A DNA stretch of 27,908 nucleotides. Source: Guillardia theta CCMP2712 (taxonomy: Eukaryota; Cryptophyceae; Pyrenomonadales; Geminigeraceae). The stretch covers positions 704,380 to 732,287 of the forward strand of contig NW_005434646.1 in assembly GCF_000315625.1 (NCBI RefSeq), written 5' to 3'. Positions 1-9,890 of the stretch are shown in pieces. The notes under the pieces were generated by a model that saw nothing but the letters and a program-made list of their open reading frames with translations, did no database searches and was not told the origin of the DNA. The translations under genes and the position numbers were made by a program. Numbering within the stretch: position 1 is the stretch's first letter; the number at the start of each line of letters is the position of its first letter.

Positions 1-16
1 GGGCAAGTCAGAGGAG

Positions 17-62
17 AAGGAGGAGGAGGAGGAGGAGGAGGAGGAGGAGGAGGAGGAGGAGG
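17..62. repeat. (GGA)n simple repeat
   Basis: About fifteen GGA units. It lies within or beside the pyrimidine-rich intron sequence of the minus-strand gene at the left edge. Confidence 0.85.
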
Positions 63-71
63 AAGGAGAAC

Positions 72-643
72 CTCTGCGATGTGACCAGGACTTGCGTTGA
101 CCTGAAAGAGGAGGAGGAGGAAGAGCCACGTCAAAAAATATTGAGAAGGAGAAGGAGGAGATACAGGAGGAGGAAGAAGAGTTGGTAGAGGAGGAAGAAG
201 TGGGGGTGGTAGAGGAGGAGGAAGCAGGGGTGGGGGGTGGGAGGAAGGAGCTGACTTGTGTTGGACGCCCAGGCATGGGCTTGACGTTGGAGTTCTTCTG
301 CTCTTCCGCCATTCTCTGCCCGAGAACCGCGCGGAAGTTCTCAGCGACAGGCTGAAACTGAAGGAAAATGAGGAGGAGAGCGAGCAGAATGTGAGGGAAG
401 AGGAGGAGAGAGGAGGGAGAAGAAGAATGAGGGGAGGACGAGGAGGGGGTGAGGAGGGAGGAGGGGAAGAGGAGAGGAGGAGAGGAAGGAGGAGCGGCAA
501 AGAGGAGCGGAGGGGGTTCGGACCGCGTGCTCGGTGTTGGGAAGCATGGAGTCTTGTATGCTCTGCTGGAGGAAGGTCTTGAGGATGGGACTCTGTCTGT
601 CTCTTGCTCCCGTCCGAGCATCTGCTACAACTCCCTCCTGCTC
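72..643 (-). CDS. Unidentified gene, partial; three phase-0 exons running out of the left edge
   Basis: I do not recognise this protein. Three exons can be read on the minus strand: 524-643 (40 codons), 256-357 (34 codons) and 72-101 (10 codons). Every junction is phase 0 and has GT-AG ends. Both introns (358-523 and 102-255) are strongly pyrimidine-rich on the minus strand and end in TTCCTTCAG and CTCTTTCAG, which is what the long purine tracts on the plus strand represent. The first exon reads as a soluble helical segment (LKTFLQQSIQDSMLPNTEHA); the second contains AENFRAVLGQRMAEEQK. No start codon is identified: an acceptor sits just upstream at 644, so at least one more 5' exon lies between 650 and 970. 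The gene is probably divergent from the prenylcysteine oxidase gene. Function unknown; exon structure is inferred only from splice signals and open phase. Confidence 0.5.
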
Positions 644-1010
644 CTGCGCGTCAGCGAGGAGGAGCGAGGGGAAAAGGAGAGACCTCCTTGACCCTGGTGG
701 GAGTCTCGAAGCCTGCGAAAAGAGATGAGGAGAGGAGAGGAGAGGAGAGGAGAGGAGAGGAGAGGAGAGGAGAGGAGATGGCTGCAGAAGAGGAGGAAGA
801 AGAAGAGGGTAGAGACAAGACGAGTTCGAGGAGGTGCAAAGAAGTAGCGAAGAGAAACAAAAAGAGGAGGAAGAAAAGAAAGGCAGAGGTCGAGCTCTAC
901 ATTAGCCAGCAGGACTACGGTATGAGTAGAGAAGCTTCTTCTTGTGTGCATTGGTTGGATGGGAAGTAGCCTGATGGGGATGGGCAGGGAGCCGTCAGCG
1001 TGTCCGGCAT
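644..1010. other. 5' interval with GGAGA repeat; upstream exons of both flanking genes unresolved
   Basis: A stretch of about 370 bases without a firm gene. It holds a GGAGA pentanucleotide array (about 725-778) and more purine-rich sequence to about 890, which on the minus strand looks like intron polypyrimidine. A possible first exon for the downstream plus-strand gene is 778-919, with ATG at 778 and donor GTATGA at 920; it joins in phase to an acceptor at 986-987. Its Glu/Lys/Arg-rich content makes it doubtful. Confidence 0.4.
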
Positions 1011-3486
1011 GTGTGTCTTGCTGCCTGTTTCTTGCTGCTCCATTCTCTTGCTTGGGCGCAACATGAGGATGGAGGTACTGACAGCAGTGAGAGTGAAAAG
1101 GCCCTGGGCAGAGTCGCGGTCATTGGAGCGGGGATGGGAGGGGCTTCGTCGAGCTACTTCCTGCGGCGGCTTGTGGGCAGCGAAGTGGAGATCCAAGTGT
1201 TCGAAGCGGAGGATCGAGTGGGAGGACGATGCAAGCATCTGAAGCACACGGATAGCGCGTCCGGTGAGGAGAGGCTCTTCGAAGTCGGCGCCTCCATCAT
1301 CTTCGAGAAGAACCACTACGCGCGGACCATCTCCCTGGACCTCGGGTTGAACCACACCAGGTCAGGCGGGCGGAGCTTCGGGCTGTGGGACGGCAGCCGC
1401 CTCGTGTTCCAGTCGCTGCATCTCCCTTGGAACCAGACCAGGCCCTCCTCCTTCCTGACGTCCCTGGGCCTCATGGCGAGATACGGCAGGTCGCTGGTGC
1501 TGCTCAAGGCGCTGGTCAAGAAGACGTTGGAATCCTTCCTCAAGATCTACGACAAGCAGGTCCGTGACTCCTCCGCTCTTCGAGGAGGATGAGAGGTCCG
1601 AGCAGGAGGCTGCGGAGAGCTTCGAGACCGCTGAGGAGCTGTGGAGCTCGGTGGGGCTGTACCACCTGACGCAAGAGAGTCTGGGCGAGGAGCTGAAGCT
1701 TCACGGGTTGAACGAGAAGCTGATGCGGGAGCTGGTGGGGGCGGTGAACCGGGTGAACTACAACCAAGGTAAGAGGAGGAGCAGACGACTTCTCCTCGCT
1801 CACTGATCTCTAAGATAACTCGCTCAATGCGCTTGCTGGGATGGTGTCCCTCTGCCCCCTCGTCGCTGGCTCCGTGTTCGCCATCCGGGAAGGAAATGCA
1901 GCACTGCCCGGTGAAGCTTTTCCCTTGTTTTACTCCTGCTCTACATGTCCACTCCGTCTGTTTTCTCCCTCCGCAACTCCCCTCCCCTCCCTTCCCCTCT
2001 TGTTCTTTCTTCCTCTCCTCTCCCCTTGTTCTTTCTTCGGCTCCATCCTCCTCAACTTCCTTGCCTCACTCGAGGGCTGATGCTTCCATGCAGAAGCGAT
2101 GATCGAGAATTCAGCCGACGTGCTGAGCCTGAAGAAGAGAATCTCTCAAGTGACGATCAACACCACAAGCTTGTGAGCCAGTGGACTGAGAGGAATGCGC
2201 TGAATCTGTGTCAAGGGACCGAAGATACACCTTGTGGAGCGATGACAAGGAGGAGGGACAGTTCGACGCGTTAGTGTGAGGATTGAGGAGAGGAGCGAGC
2301 TAAGGTTGAGTGGGGCCTCGCAGGCTCGCGACTCCCTTAGAGTTGTCATCGATCAAGTTCGTCAAGATCGGCACGCAAGGAAAGGAGGGGGAGGCGCTTT
2401 CCGACGAGCATGACATGCAAGCAGGAGAAGAAGAGTTGGAGCTTGACCATTCTTCCGACATACTCTTTCGCACCACTCACTCCACGTTCGTGCAAGGGGT
2501 GTTGAACGCCTCCCGCCTGACAGGAGGTCGAAGGAGAGACGCGGCAGCCACACCCCTGACATGTTGCGGTGCCAGGAGCAAAGTGGCTGACCGGATGGTC
2601 GAGGAAGGCAGGAGCTGCGAGTCGGGTGCCCGACTCTATTTATGCAACGGAGGACTCGCAGGACTTTTTCACTTCCATCTCTCACTATGGGCACAACGTT
2701 TACAAGATCTTCAGCCCTCGCAGGTCGCGGGACCTTCCCTCGTGCCCCTCCTGCCCCTCCTGCCCCTCCTGCCCCTCCTGCCCCTCCTGCCCCTCCTGCC
2801 CCTCGTGCACTCCCTCCTCCGCCTTACCGGGAGCCTCCTCTTCGCTCTTCCTCTCCTCTTTCTTGCTTTCTCATCCGTTCGCAGGTTACTGAAGGACGAG
2901 ATCGACCAGCTGTTTTCAGTGTACGAGGTGCTCGAGGAGAAGGAGTGGAAGGTCGAAATGCTGTCGGTCTCTCGCCCCTCAACGTGTCTCAGGCCTACCC
3001 TCACTTCCGCCCTCCCGAGCAGCTCAAGTCCTTCCGGCCCATCGCAGGTGAAGCAGAGGCGGCGAGGGGACGAACTCAGTGGAACAGATGTGGAGCAGGG
3101 GAGAGGAAGTGAGGCACCCGGTGATGGAGGATGTGAAAAGGAGAAGGGAATGAGAAGAGCGCGGAGGGAAACTCGAGGAGGGGAAGGAGGAGGAGGAAAA
3201 GGGAAGGTGAGGTGATGACGGCTGAGCAGACGAGAGGATCTATTATGTCAACGCCATCGAGAAGGCCGTCAGCGTGAGACTTGAGGAGACTGGGGAGGAG
3301 GGAAGGGATGGTGTGCTTGACACGGATGAGCAGGCTGTGGAAGTGTCAGCGATAGGAGGAAGGAATGTGGCGTTGATGCTGTGCAGGTGAGTCAGGTTTC
3401 TGTGTGTGATCGCATCTTCATTTCATCTCAGCGACATGTTCCCCTCTAAGTGCTCCAAGTCGACCCAACAACGAGAGGAGCTCTAG
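1011..3486 (+). CDS. PCYOX1: Prenylcysteine oxidase-like FAD enzyme (12 exons)
   Basis: Predicted FAD-dependent thioether oxidase that degrades prenylcysteine from turned-over prenylated proteins, lysosomal in animals. Exons by phase: up to 1559, 1606-1768, 1815-1910, 2094-2172, 2216-2275, 2324-2526, 2612-2723, 2885-2951, 2993-3047, 3230-3273, 3334-3386, 3432-3486, giving about 510 aa (the human enzyme is about 505). The sequence shows a hydrophobic leader ending HSLAWAQ, a Rossmann FAD motif VAVIGAGMGGASSSYFLRRL followed by VFEAEDRVGGRCK, then family blocks RVNYNQ, LVLATPL, YKIFS, AYPHFRPPEQ, RIYYVNAIEKAVSAVEVSAI. Introns are 42-183 nt. The oddity is the start: the frame is open from 975 but has no ATG. 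The only nearby ATGs (1000, 1009) are in another frame, and 1011 is GTG. An unseen upstream exon joined at the acceptor before 988 is likely; a sequence error is possible. Exon 6/7 borders (2526/2612) are the least certain. Confidence 0.9.
2743..2804. repeat. 9-bp minisatellite (TGCCCCTCC)n in an intron
   Basis: About seven tandem copies inside the 161-nt intron 2724-2884 of the prenylcysteine oxidase gene. The unit supplies the intron's pyrimidine tract and is three codons long, so it leaves spurious open frames. Confidence 0.9.
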
Positions 3487-3594
3487 CTCTGCCTCGCTCC
3501 ACCAGACCACTCACTAGCTCTTCCTACGTTTACTCATTCAGGAAAATTGATGGCAACGGCGACGCTCCTCTCCTCTCTCTCTCTCTCTCTCTCT

Positions 3595-5863
3595 TCACAT
3601 CATCCCGCAGCCCCAGCCCGACCCCTTCGCCTTCCTTGTGTACGCCTTGTGTCTCTGAATCTTGCTCTTCACGTTTCGAGTCGCTGCTACTGAGCCCTTA
3701 GGGGCTCCCACGATGTTCTTGGGCGTCGCCATCACCTGGGGCGGCTCAGCATCTTTGTTTCCTTCCCCTTCCCCCTCTCTCCCCCTCCTCTCATCTTCGT
3801 TCTTCGCATCCATTTCCCTTTCCACTTCCTCTCACTCTTCTTGCCCTCCTCCCCTCCCCATACCGAGGCAGCGACTTGAGCAGGGGCAGCAGAGCTCGAA
3901 CTTGAGTCTGCGATGTACTTCCTCTTGGGCCTGCGAATTTGAAGGTCAGACAATGAAGAAAAGCAAGGGAGTGAGGACAAGCGCGAAAGCAGACGCTTAC
4001 CGGGGGATCAGATCTTCGGGATAGATCACATACGTCGACTCTCCTGGCTCGACTTTGATCTCGTCAGACCCCCAGAGCTGCTTGCCCGACGCGCACATCA
4101 ATGCGCCTTCCAGGATCACTTTGTTCTGAGACGGCCAGTACTCGTACACTCTCTGTATCTCACTCAGATACAACCCCCTCTACCTCCTCCTCTCCAGCGT
4201 CCTCGGACACCCTCCGCCATCAACTCACCTGCCAGCCCACAAGCGTCTTGCCATTGCGAACCTCGAACTTGTAGCCGTTGTAGTAGCCTTCCTCCTTGTT
4301 GAGCTTCACCTCCGACTTCTCGTCCGCATCTCCGATGATGAAGACTTGATTGAGCTGGCCCAGCGGGTGGAGACCGACCAACCCCGACACATCCTTCGCT
4401 ACTCCCGCCTTCTTCAGCGTGAACTTCGAGATGTCCGCCACGGGAACGAAGCCCAGAGGAGGCTCCACGGTTGCCACACGCTTATCGCCTCCCGTGTAGT
4501 CGACGATGGTCGATTCAGCAACCGAACCGTCGAACTTCTCGACGAGGATGGAATAGCCCACGTAGAAGCCCGGGGTTGTGATGATGTCCTTGAGGTTCTT
4601 CATCTCCTTCGACCCCAGTACAACCTCCTGGTACACCTTCTGCACAGTCCCCTTGACCTCCGGGAAGGGCTCGAGCTTGTACCCGGCCTTCTCAAGGCAA
4701 TCTCTCATCTCCATGATGTCTGCCTTGTTCCCGGACACGAACGGAAGCTCCACGTCCTGGGGAGTGCAGTACTCCTTGAGGATCAGCATACCTTGCTCGT
4801 CGTTGCTGAGGCCCAGCGACTTGAGGTCGATCGGTCTGTCGGCGAGAACGTGATCGCGCAGAGCGTCCTTGCCCTGGTCCCTCATCCCCTCCACGTCGTT
4901 CCAGTCGATGAGCGAGTGCAGCAACCAGTAGCCGATCATGACCAGGAACGCATAGCACCTGGGAACAATCTCGTTGAGCTCCTGGTTCTCGATGCTCTTG
5001 TCGTATTCAGCTCTCCCTTTCGTCAGCGCGTCCGAAGCAGTCTGGATGGCATGGAAGCGAGCTAGCTTCACGGGATCGTCGCCAACCTTGTCAGGATGCA
5101 GTTCGATCGCCATCTCGCGGAACACTTTCTTGATCGTCTTCATGTCTGCGTCAGGCGACACTCCAAGCGTCGCGTAGTGGTCGGGTATCTCAGGCCTCGC
5201 GTTCGCCAGCCAGCAGAGCCACTGGAGGAAGCTCTTGGGGATGGACTCCAGGTAGGAGGGGAAATACCAGGCCATGAGGCCGATGGAGAAGAAGGGGAAG
5301 CAGACAAGGAGGATGCCGACGACGAGGTAGAGGTGCTGCACCGGCTTCATCCAGAACCGCTTCTGAATCTCAGGGACGATCTGCAAGAAGAGGAACCCGA
5401 GGAAGATGTGATCGATGCCCTGAATGATCCACGAGGTTGTCAGACCTCCCAGCATCATCACGTACACCGAGATGTTGCCCCACGTCGTGTCCCACAGTGG
5501 CTGACCATGATACAGAGGCCCCTTGCTTCTGGCGGGGAACCAGAACCTCAGCATGGGGTTGACAAACGAAGAGAGAAAGAAGTTGAACAGCGATCGGGTT
5601 TCAGACTTCATCCAATGGCAGAAGGCAAGGAAGAAGAAGACGAAGGCGATCTCTCGCACCAGCTTGATCATCCATCCTCTCGTCAGCTCCGGCGAAACCT
5701 TGTGAGGCCATCCCCTCAGCTTCACTTTGCTCTTCCACTGCCGCACCACTCGTGACAGAAGATGCCCAAAGATGAAGGGTGTGTATAAGCCGAACGAGCT
5801 GATGTCACCACGCGCAATGGCTGGCCCGAAGATGAAGGCCATGCGCCACCATGATATCCCCAT
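3595..5863 (-). CDS. Multi-pass membrane J-domain (DnaJ-like) protein
   Basis: Predicted membrane co-chaperone that would recruit Hsp70 through its J-domain. Exons 4229-5863, 4001-4152, 3864-3930 and 3595-3735 join in phase to 664 aa; ATG at 5861-5863 sits in GCCATGG. Hydrophobic segments lie at about residues 70-86, 131-160 (one or two passes), 177-200 and 302-320. The J-domain lies between them at about 228-290, with the diagnostic HPD at 256-258 and a helix III ending AEYDKS. A soluble C-terminal region of about 340 residues follows, with no family I recognise, ending in a basic Ser/Ala-rich tail. Placing J between several N-terminal passes and a final one is not the Sec63 layout, and no Brl domain is evident; DNAJC-type proteins are the nearest comparison. 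The last intron (3736-3863) and last exon are least certain. The 3' end lies 108 bp from the convergent oxidase gene. Confidence 0.86.
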
Positions 5864-6453
5864 GGCTGAGAAGCTCCGACCTCAAACCCCGAGACCAAGA
5901 GAGATTGCGCCAGCAAAGGAGGATGAGGCAGGGGGAGGAGAAGGAAGATGAAGAGGAAGGAGGAAGAGGACGAGGAAGAGGAAGAGGAAGAGGAAGAGGA
6001 GAGCGCACGGGACGAGAGTCTGTCGGCAATCAGGAGTCGACTCGCTTGGAGGCCGAGGAAGCACCACCCCCCGTGGTGCCCACCCCTACAACCCCCACCC
6101 CCTCACTGGTTGCTTTTCAGAACACTATGTAGAAGAACCCCGATAAAGACAATGAAATAGACCCGTACTTGATCACCCCTACCCCCATCTTTCATCGCAT
6201 TATGCCATGACAGCCCACCTGGCACTTGCTTGTCACCCTACCCCTCCATTTCACCTCCACGTGCAGAGGAAGGGGTGGGGTCTACAAACAGAACAACCTA
6301 CCAAAGATTTAACTAAAATAAATAATATTAAACATTAGTTATCTTTGAAGTACTCTTCCATCCGGGTATCCGGGAGTATCCGGGAGTATCCGGGAGAATC
6401 CGCGCGCCTCTTGAGGGACCATGGAAAGGAGAGGAGGTTGAGGGGAGAGGAGG
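5864..6453. promoter_or_regulatory. Divergent intergenic (promoter) region with C-rich motifs
   Basis: Interval between the 5' ends of the J-protein (-) and the unknown gene (+). From about 5930 to 6003 it is a purine repeat (GAGGAA units). From about 6062 to 6275 it is dense in CCCCACCC and CCCTACCCC motifs, including a 15-mer at 6172-6186 that recurs exactly at 20635-20649. About 6305-6345 is AT-rich. No ORF here looks coding. Confidence 0.55.
6361..6402. repeat. 10-bp tandem repeat (TATCCGGGAG)n in presumed 5' UTR
   Basis: About four copies, the outer ones degenerate, 50-90 bp before the ATG at 6454. It sits in the presumed leader of the unknown gene, unlike the purine repeats elsewhere, and is GC-rich. 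Confidence 0.85.
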
Positions 6454-7790
6454 ATGGACGAGTTTATGTCGACTCTGAGCATGAAGACCAAGGGAATGAG
6501 CTTGTCGCTCGTGGGGTTGGCGGCTGCTCTCTCAGTCTTGTTGGTCTGTACCGCTAGACCTTCGCTCCTTGTCTCGAAGCAAACTAGAGCGTTACGAGCC
6601 AAGCAAGCTGAGATCCGACTCGCCGACATGTACTCCATGCACTGCGACTGCGAGGACCAAGAGAAAGATGGGAATGAGGACGGATGCCCGTGTGCTGCGG
6701 CAGCCGCCAAGAACATCAAGATCGCTCTCGACAACGCCGTAGACCGACAGTTTGCCCCGCCCAACATGTACTACAGGACGAGGAACGGGTATGCCTACAG
6801 GCTGCGGGGGTTTCTGCCTCCTCGCCTTCACCTTCACGCCCATCGCGAGATTGCGCCCATGAGAGTAAAACTAGGCAAGAAGACCCAACAACGAGCACGG
6901 AAGCCCCTCCCAGACGTCCCGACCCTCAGGGTTCCAACAAAGTTTGTGAGCGACGTGAACCCTCGAGTCTTCTACCAGGCGCATCTCTCAAATGCTCCGG
7001 GGATGGCTGAGAGGAAGGCAAAGCTTCAGTCGCTTGATGAGCTGGGGTACAAGTATGACGTCGTGCCACTGGCGGATGAAACTTGGGATGGAAAGTCAGA
7101 CAAGATAGAAGAACAGGGAGGGGAGCAGCAAGGGGAGGAGGGCGAAGTCAACGCTGCTAAGTCAGGAGGGGAGGTTGATGACATTGTAGACTCACCTTGG
7201 TTCGCCGATTGGATGGATTACGCGGACCTCATCTTATCCGATGGAGTTCTGGATGAAGCCAAGCATGTCAGCGCGATTCCCCAAGAGCCTCAGCAGGCGT
7301 TGGTGCTGGTGAGATGCTGAACTGAAGCAGCTGTGGAGAAGGAGCGAGCTGACGTGCAATTCTTGCAGCCTTACCAGGAGGGGGAAGAGACAGACGCGGC
7401 CGATTGGTGAGATCGAGACGTAAGGAGCAACAAAACTGATTTACATATCAGGCAATACGCATACGATGATGATGCAGTTGTTCCCGTCCGAACTGTTGTG
7501 GTAGTGGAGGAGGACAACTGATTTGTCGTCTTATGTTGCTGCAGGGAGAAAGCAACTTTCCTGCTCTCGACGCCAACGTGAACTCACCAGGTGGGCTGAC
7601 GCGAATGAGCACGATGGACATGCTGACGAGCGGGTGCTTGACAGATGGAGTTCTCCTCGGGTACAAGGACCAGCCGGGTGTAGGTGAGGCCATGGCAGAC
7701 TTCCTGTCGGATCCTGTGGGAGAGCATGGCGAGTCTTCGGCAAGCTCTACGTCGGTGAACGGCTGGCTGACCGACAATTCAGCTTATTAG
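6454..7790 (+). CDS. Unknown protein with N-terminal hydrophobic segment and CxC pairs
   Basis: I do not recognise a family. Exons 6454-7308, 7369-7406, 7452-7500 and 7545-7790 join in phase (introns 60, 45 and 44 nt) to 395 aa ending at TAG. Residues about 15-32 are hydrophobic (SLSLVGLAAALSVLLV), a signal peptide or signal anchor, so the protein probably enters the secretory route; a bipartite plastid leader cannot be excluded. Next comes a CDC...CPC pair separated by an acidic stretch. A basic/proline region (residues 100-155) is followed by an acidic Gly/Glu segment. A short motif seems to occur twice: WMDYADLILSDGVLDE near the end of exon 1 and STMDMLTSGCLTDGVLLG in exon 4. The C-terminal third is acidic and Ser/Gly-rich. 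An alternative end exists at about 7522 if the last intron is retained. The 3' end faces the protease gene 243 bp away. Confidence 0.72.
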
Positions 7791-8033
7791 AACGAGCCAT
7801 GGAAGAAGAGGCGAGGGGATAGAAATCATACCAGACAGCTCAGTTCAACCTAGGCATTTCATCTTAAAAGAAATAAAATTAAAAAAACGAGTTGACGCCT
7901 TGACTATGGACGAGTCTCACGTTTTGAGAGTTTGCTTTCCCGTGACCTTCTTCTCCACATGCTAAGCTCCAGTGAGGCTGTCCAACCCCTATGGCCGGTC
8001 CCCCTGCTCAATCTGTCGCATTGTCTTGCCACT

Positions 8034-9890
8034 TTACGGTACTTGCGTGTAGTACTGATTGAGCATGTCTGTCGAAAATGCAGACCCACTGCTGTTCTTC
8101 GACTTGTTCTGCGCTTGTCGGACTGACTCCTCGTGTTTCTTTCGCACCCACATGTTGATCAGGATTCCGACGACGCAGAGGCCGATGGAGACTGAGAGCA
8201 CGAAGACAGCTCCTTCAATGAGCAGTGTTGAATCGCTCTTGGGCCCTCCTCCGAACACGCATCCACCGTAGGAGGGAGCATTTGGTATGCACTTGGTGAA
8301 AATTCCAAAGACGCTAGAGCCAGTGTCAAAGATGACAGTGAAGTTCTGTCGCGGTGTTCCGACAGAGATATTCATGAAGTATTGAGTTTCCAGCTGGTTG
8401 TAGACAGGGATCTCATCACTAGCGAAAGAAACCGTGTAGCCCGGGGGTGCCTTGCTAATGTTCACTTGCCTCTTCTCGAACTGAAGCTTCTTGGCTTTGC
8501 CATAGAAGTCGAGAGGCTGGTAGTTAGGCTTCTGCTTGCCGATTCCGATCACGACACTGTGAGGGAAATGTTGCAGATCGAACATGACAAGGAAGCGTCG
8601 AAAAAACACGTCACCCACAAGAAGCCCAGGAAAGCCTGGAGGAGCTGGCTGGACACACGATTGGTTCGAGTCATCAAGGAACCAAGAATCGTAGGGAATC
8701 ACAAACTCTCGCCCAGCAATGTTGAGAGTGAAATCCTTTTTGAGCTTAGGATGTGTTGTGTCCTCGACAATGCTCTTCCAGGTAGAATAAGGCTTGTTGT
8801 CGATGAGACCGTTCAAGTCGCTGTCGGGCATCACCAGGCAGGAGGTACCACTGTCCATGATGGCAGGGACGTAGCGAAGCCTCGGATCTGTCGGCTTGAA
8901 CTGAAGCAGTTCGGTGTCACCATACTTGAGTGAGACAGCAACAACCGAGTAATCATGAGGAGAGATCGAGGGAGTGAGGAACATCTGGCCCTCAATCGCA
9001 TCAGGATCGAAACCCCCAAGATGGATCTCCGCCCTCTTGTCCGTCGAGAGGAACGAGAACGCCCGTCGCTCAAGCTTGTGCACTTTAGAATCATCATCCG
9101 TGCTCTGCTTCGTCAAAGAGAAGAGCAGAGGCATCGGAAGCGTAGCTGGTGGGGCGCCGCTCGGAGCCATGCCTGGCATGATGGACGTGGTCGGAGCTTG
9201 CGCAGGTTGAGCGGGAGGGGGCGACGGCAGACCGAAACCAACGATGCCATCGACGTCGTTGAAATCCGGGCTATTACAGTCGGTGACAGCACCGAAGTCG
9301 GCGAAGTCGTAGTAGTCGCCGAGCTGAACTATGTCGTTGGCCTGAAACCCTTTCAAGTGCGTATTGTCCGCATACCCGAGCATGAAAGCCTGTTGTCAAA
9401 ACGTCAGATGAGAAGACGCGGCAACCAAAACATGAGAGCAACGAGCATAAGAGTGGTCGATAAGATCAATGAGAGTGGTCGATAAGATCAGTCAAAGGGC
9501 GGAGAGATGCTGAGAGAGTCATCGGCCAACCTGGTGAGGCACCACTTTGAAGGTAGAGCTCAGGTCTGGGTTGTAAACAGTGCTGTTCTGAGGAACAAAC
9601 GCAATGGTGAATCCATCGCCTTGTGCTTCTTGATCTGCTTGTGCCTGCGCTGTGTTTTCTATCAGCGATGTGAAATATCCATTCGCCATGAGCGACGAGA
9701 GCCTTCCTTGTAGCTCAGCACGCCCTTCCTCACTTCGTGCCAACATTGAAAGTTGAGCTGCGGCCTCATGGTCGTGAGTGAGAGGCCTGAACGTTCGCAG
9801 TCTGCTAACAGCTTGAGCCTCGAGCAGGAAGCAGATCAGAAGCGCCAGCCGCATCGTCCCTCTCCCTCTCGCAGCCGCCGCCATCACCAC
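8034..9890 (-). CDS. Membrane-anchored pepsin-family (A1) aspartic protease, circularly permuted
   Basis: Two exons, 9531-9890 and 8034-9389 (phase-0 intron of 141 nt), encode 571 aa. The N-terminus carries a signal peptide (MRLALLICFLLEAQAVS). The fold then starts in the middle of a normal pepsin: VYNPDLSSTFK (about residue 108), flap-like MLGYADNTHLKG with Tyr126, DIVQLG, VDGIVGFGLP, LGGFDP, the second catalytic motif AIMDSGTS (Asp299; codon 8853-8855), then GDVFFRRFLVMFD. After a linker comes the block that is normally N-terminal: QYFMNISVGTPRQNFTVIFD then TGSS, with the first catalytic Asp475 (codon 8325-8327). A membrane helix (about 511-533) and a basic tail ending NQYYTQVP follow; YTQV fits a YxxPhi endocytic/lysosomal sorting signal. 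All A1 elements are therefore present, in rotated order. Both catalytic motifs lie in one uninterrupted exon. Likely lumenal and type I. Activity, processing and propeptide are inferred. Confidence 0.93.
9450..9490. repeat. 22-bp-period direct duplication in the protease intron
   Basis: A 19-nt segment, AGAGTGGTCGATAAGATCA, occurs at 9450-9468 and again at 9472-9490 inside intron 9390-9530. It looks like a recent local duplication. Confidence 0.85.

Noticed and set aside
1560-1605. Apparent frameshift in the prenylcysteine oxidase gene
   Set aside because: A 46-nt GT-AG intron with matching phase 0 restores the family alignment, and its size fits neighbouring introns.
4346-5755. Long plus-strand open frames opposite the J-protein (4346-5065 and 5096-5755)
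   Set aside because: They mirror the minus-strand coding exon; the minus strand carries the J-domain and membrane segments.
3595-5863. Identification of the J-protein as Sec63
   Set aside because: The position of the J-domain among the membrane segments differs and no Sec63/Brl region is visible, so a specific name is not justified.
5864-6300. Telomere-like sequence from the CCCTACCC motifs
   Set aside because: The motifs are dispersed and irregularly spaced, confined to 5' flanks, and form no tandem array.
8382-9485. Plus-strand open frames opposite the protease
   Set aside because: They are antisense to the A1 protease, which has clear catalytic motifs; the plus frames show no family features.
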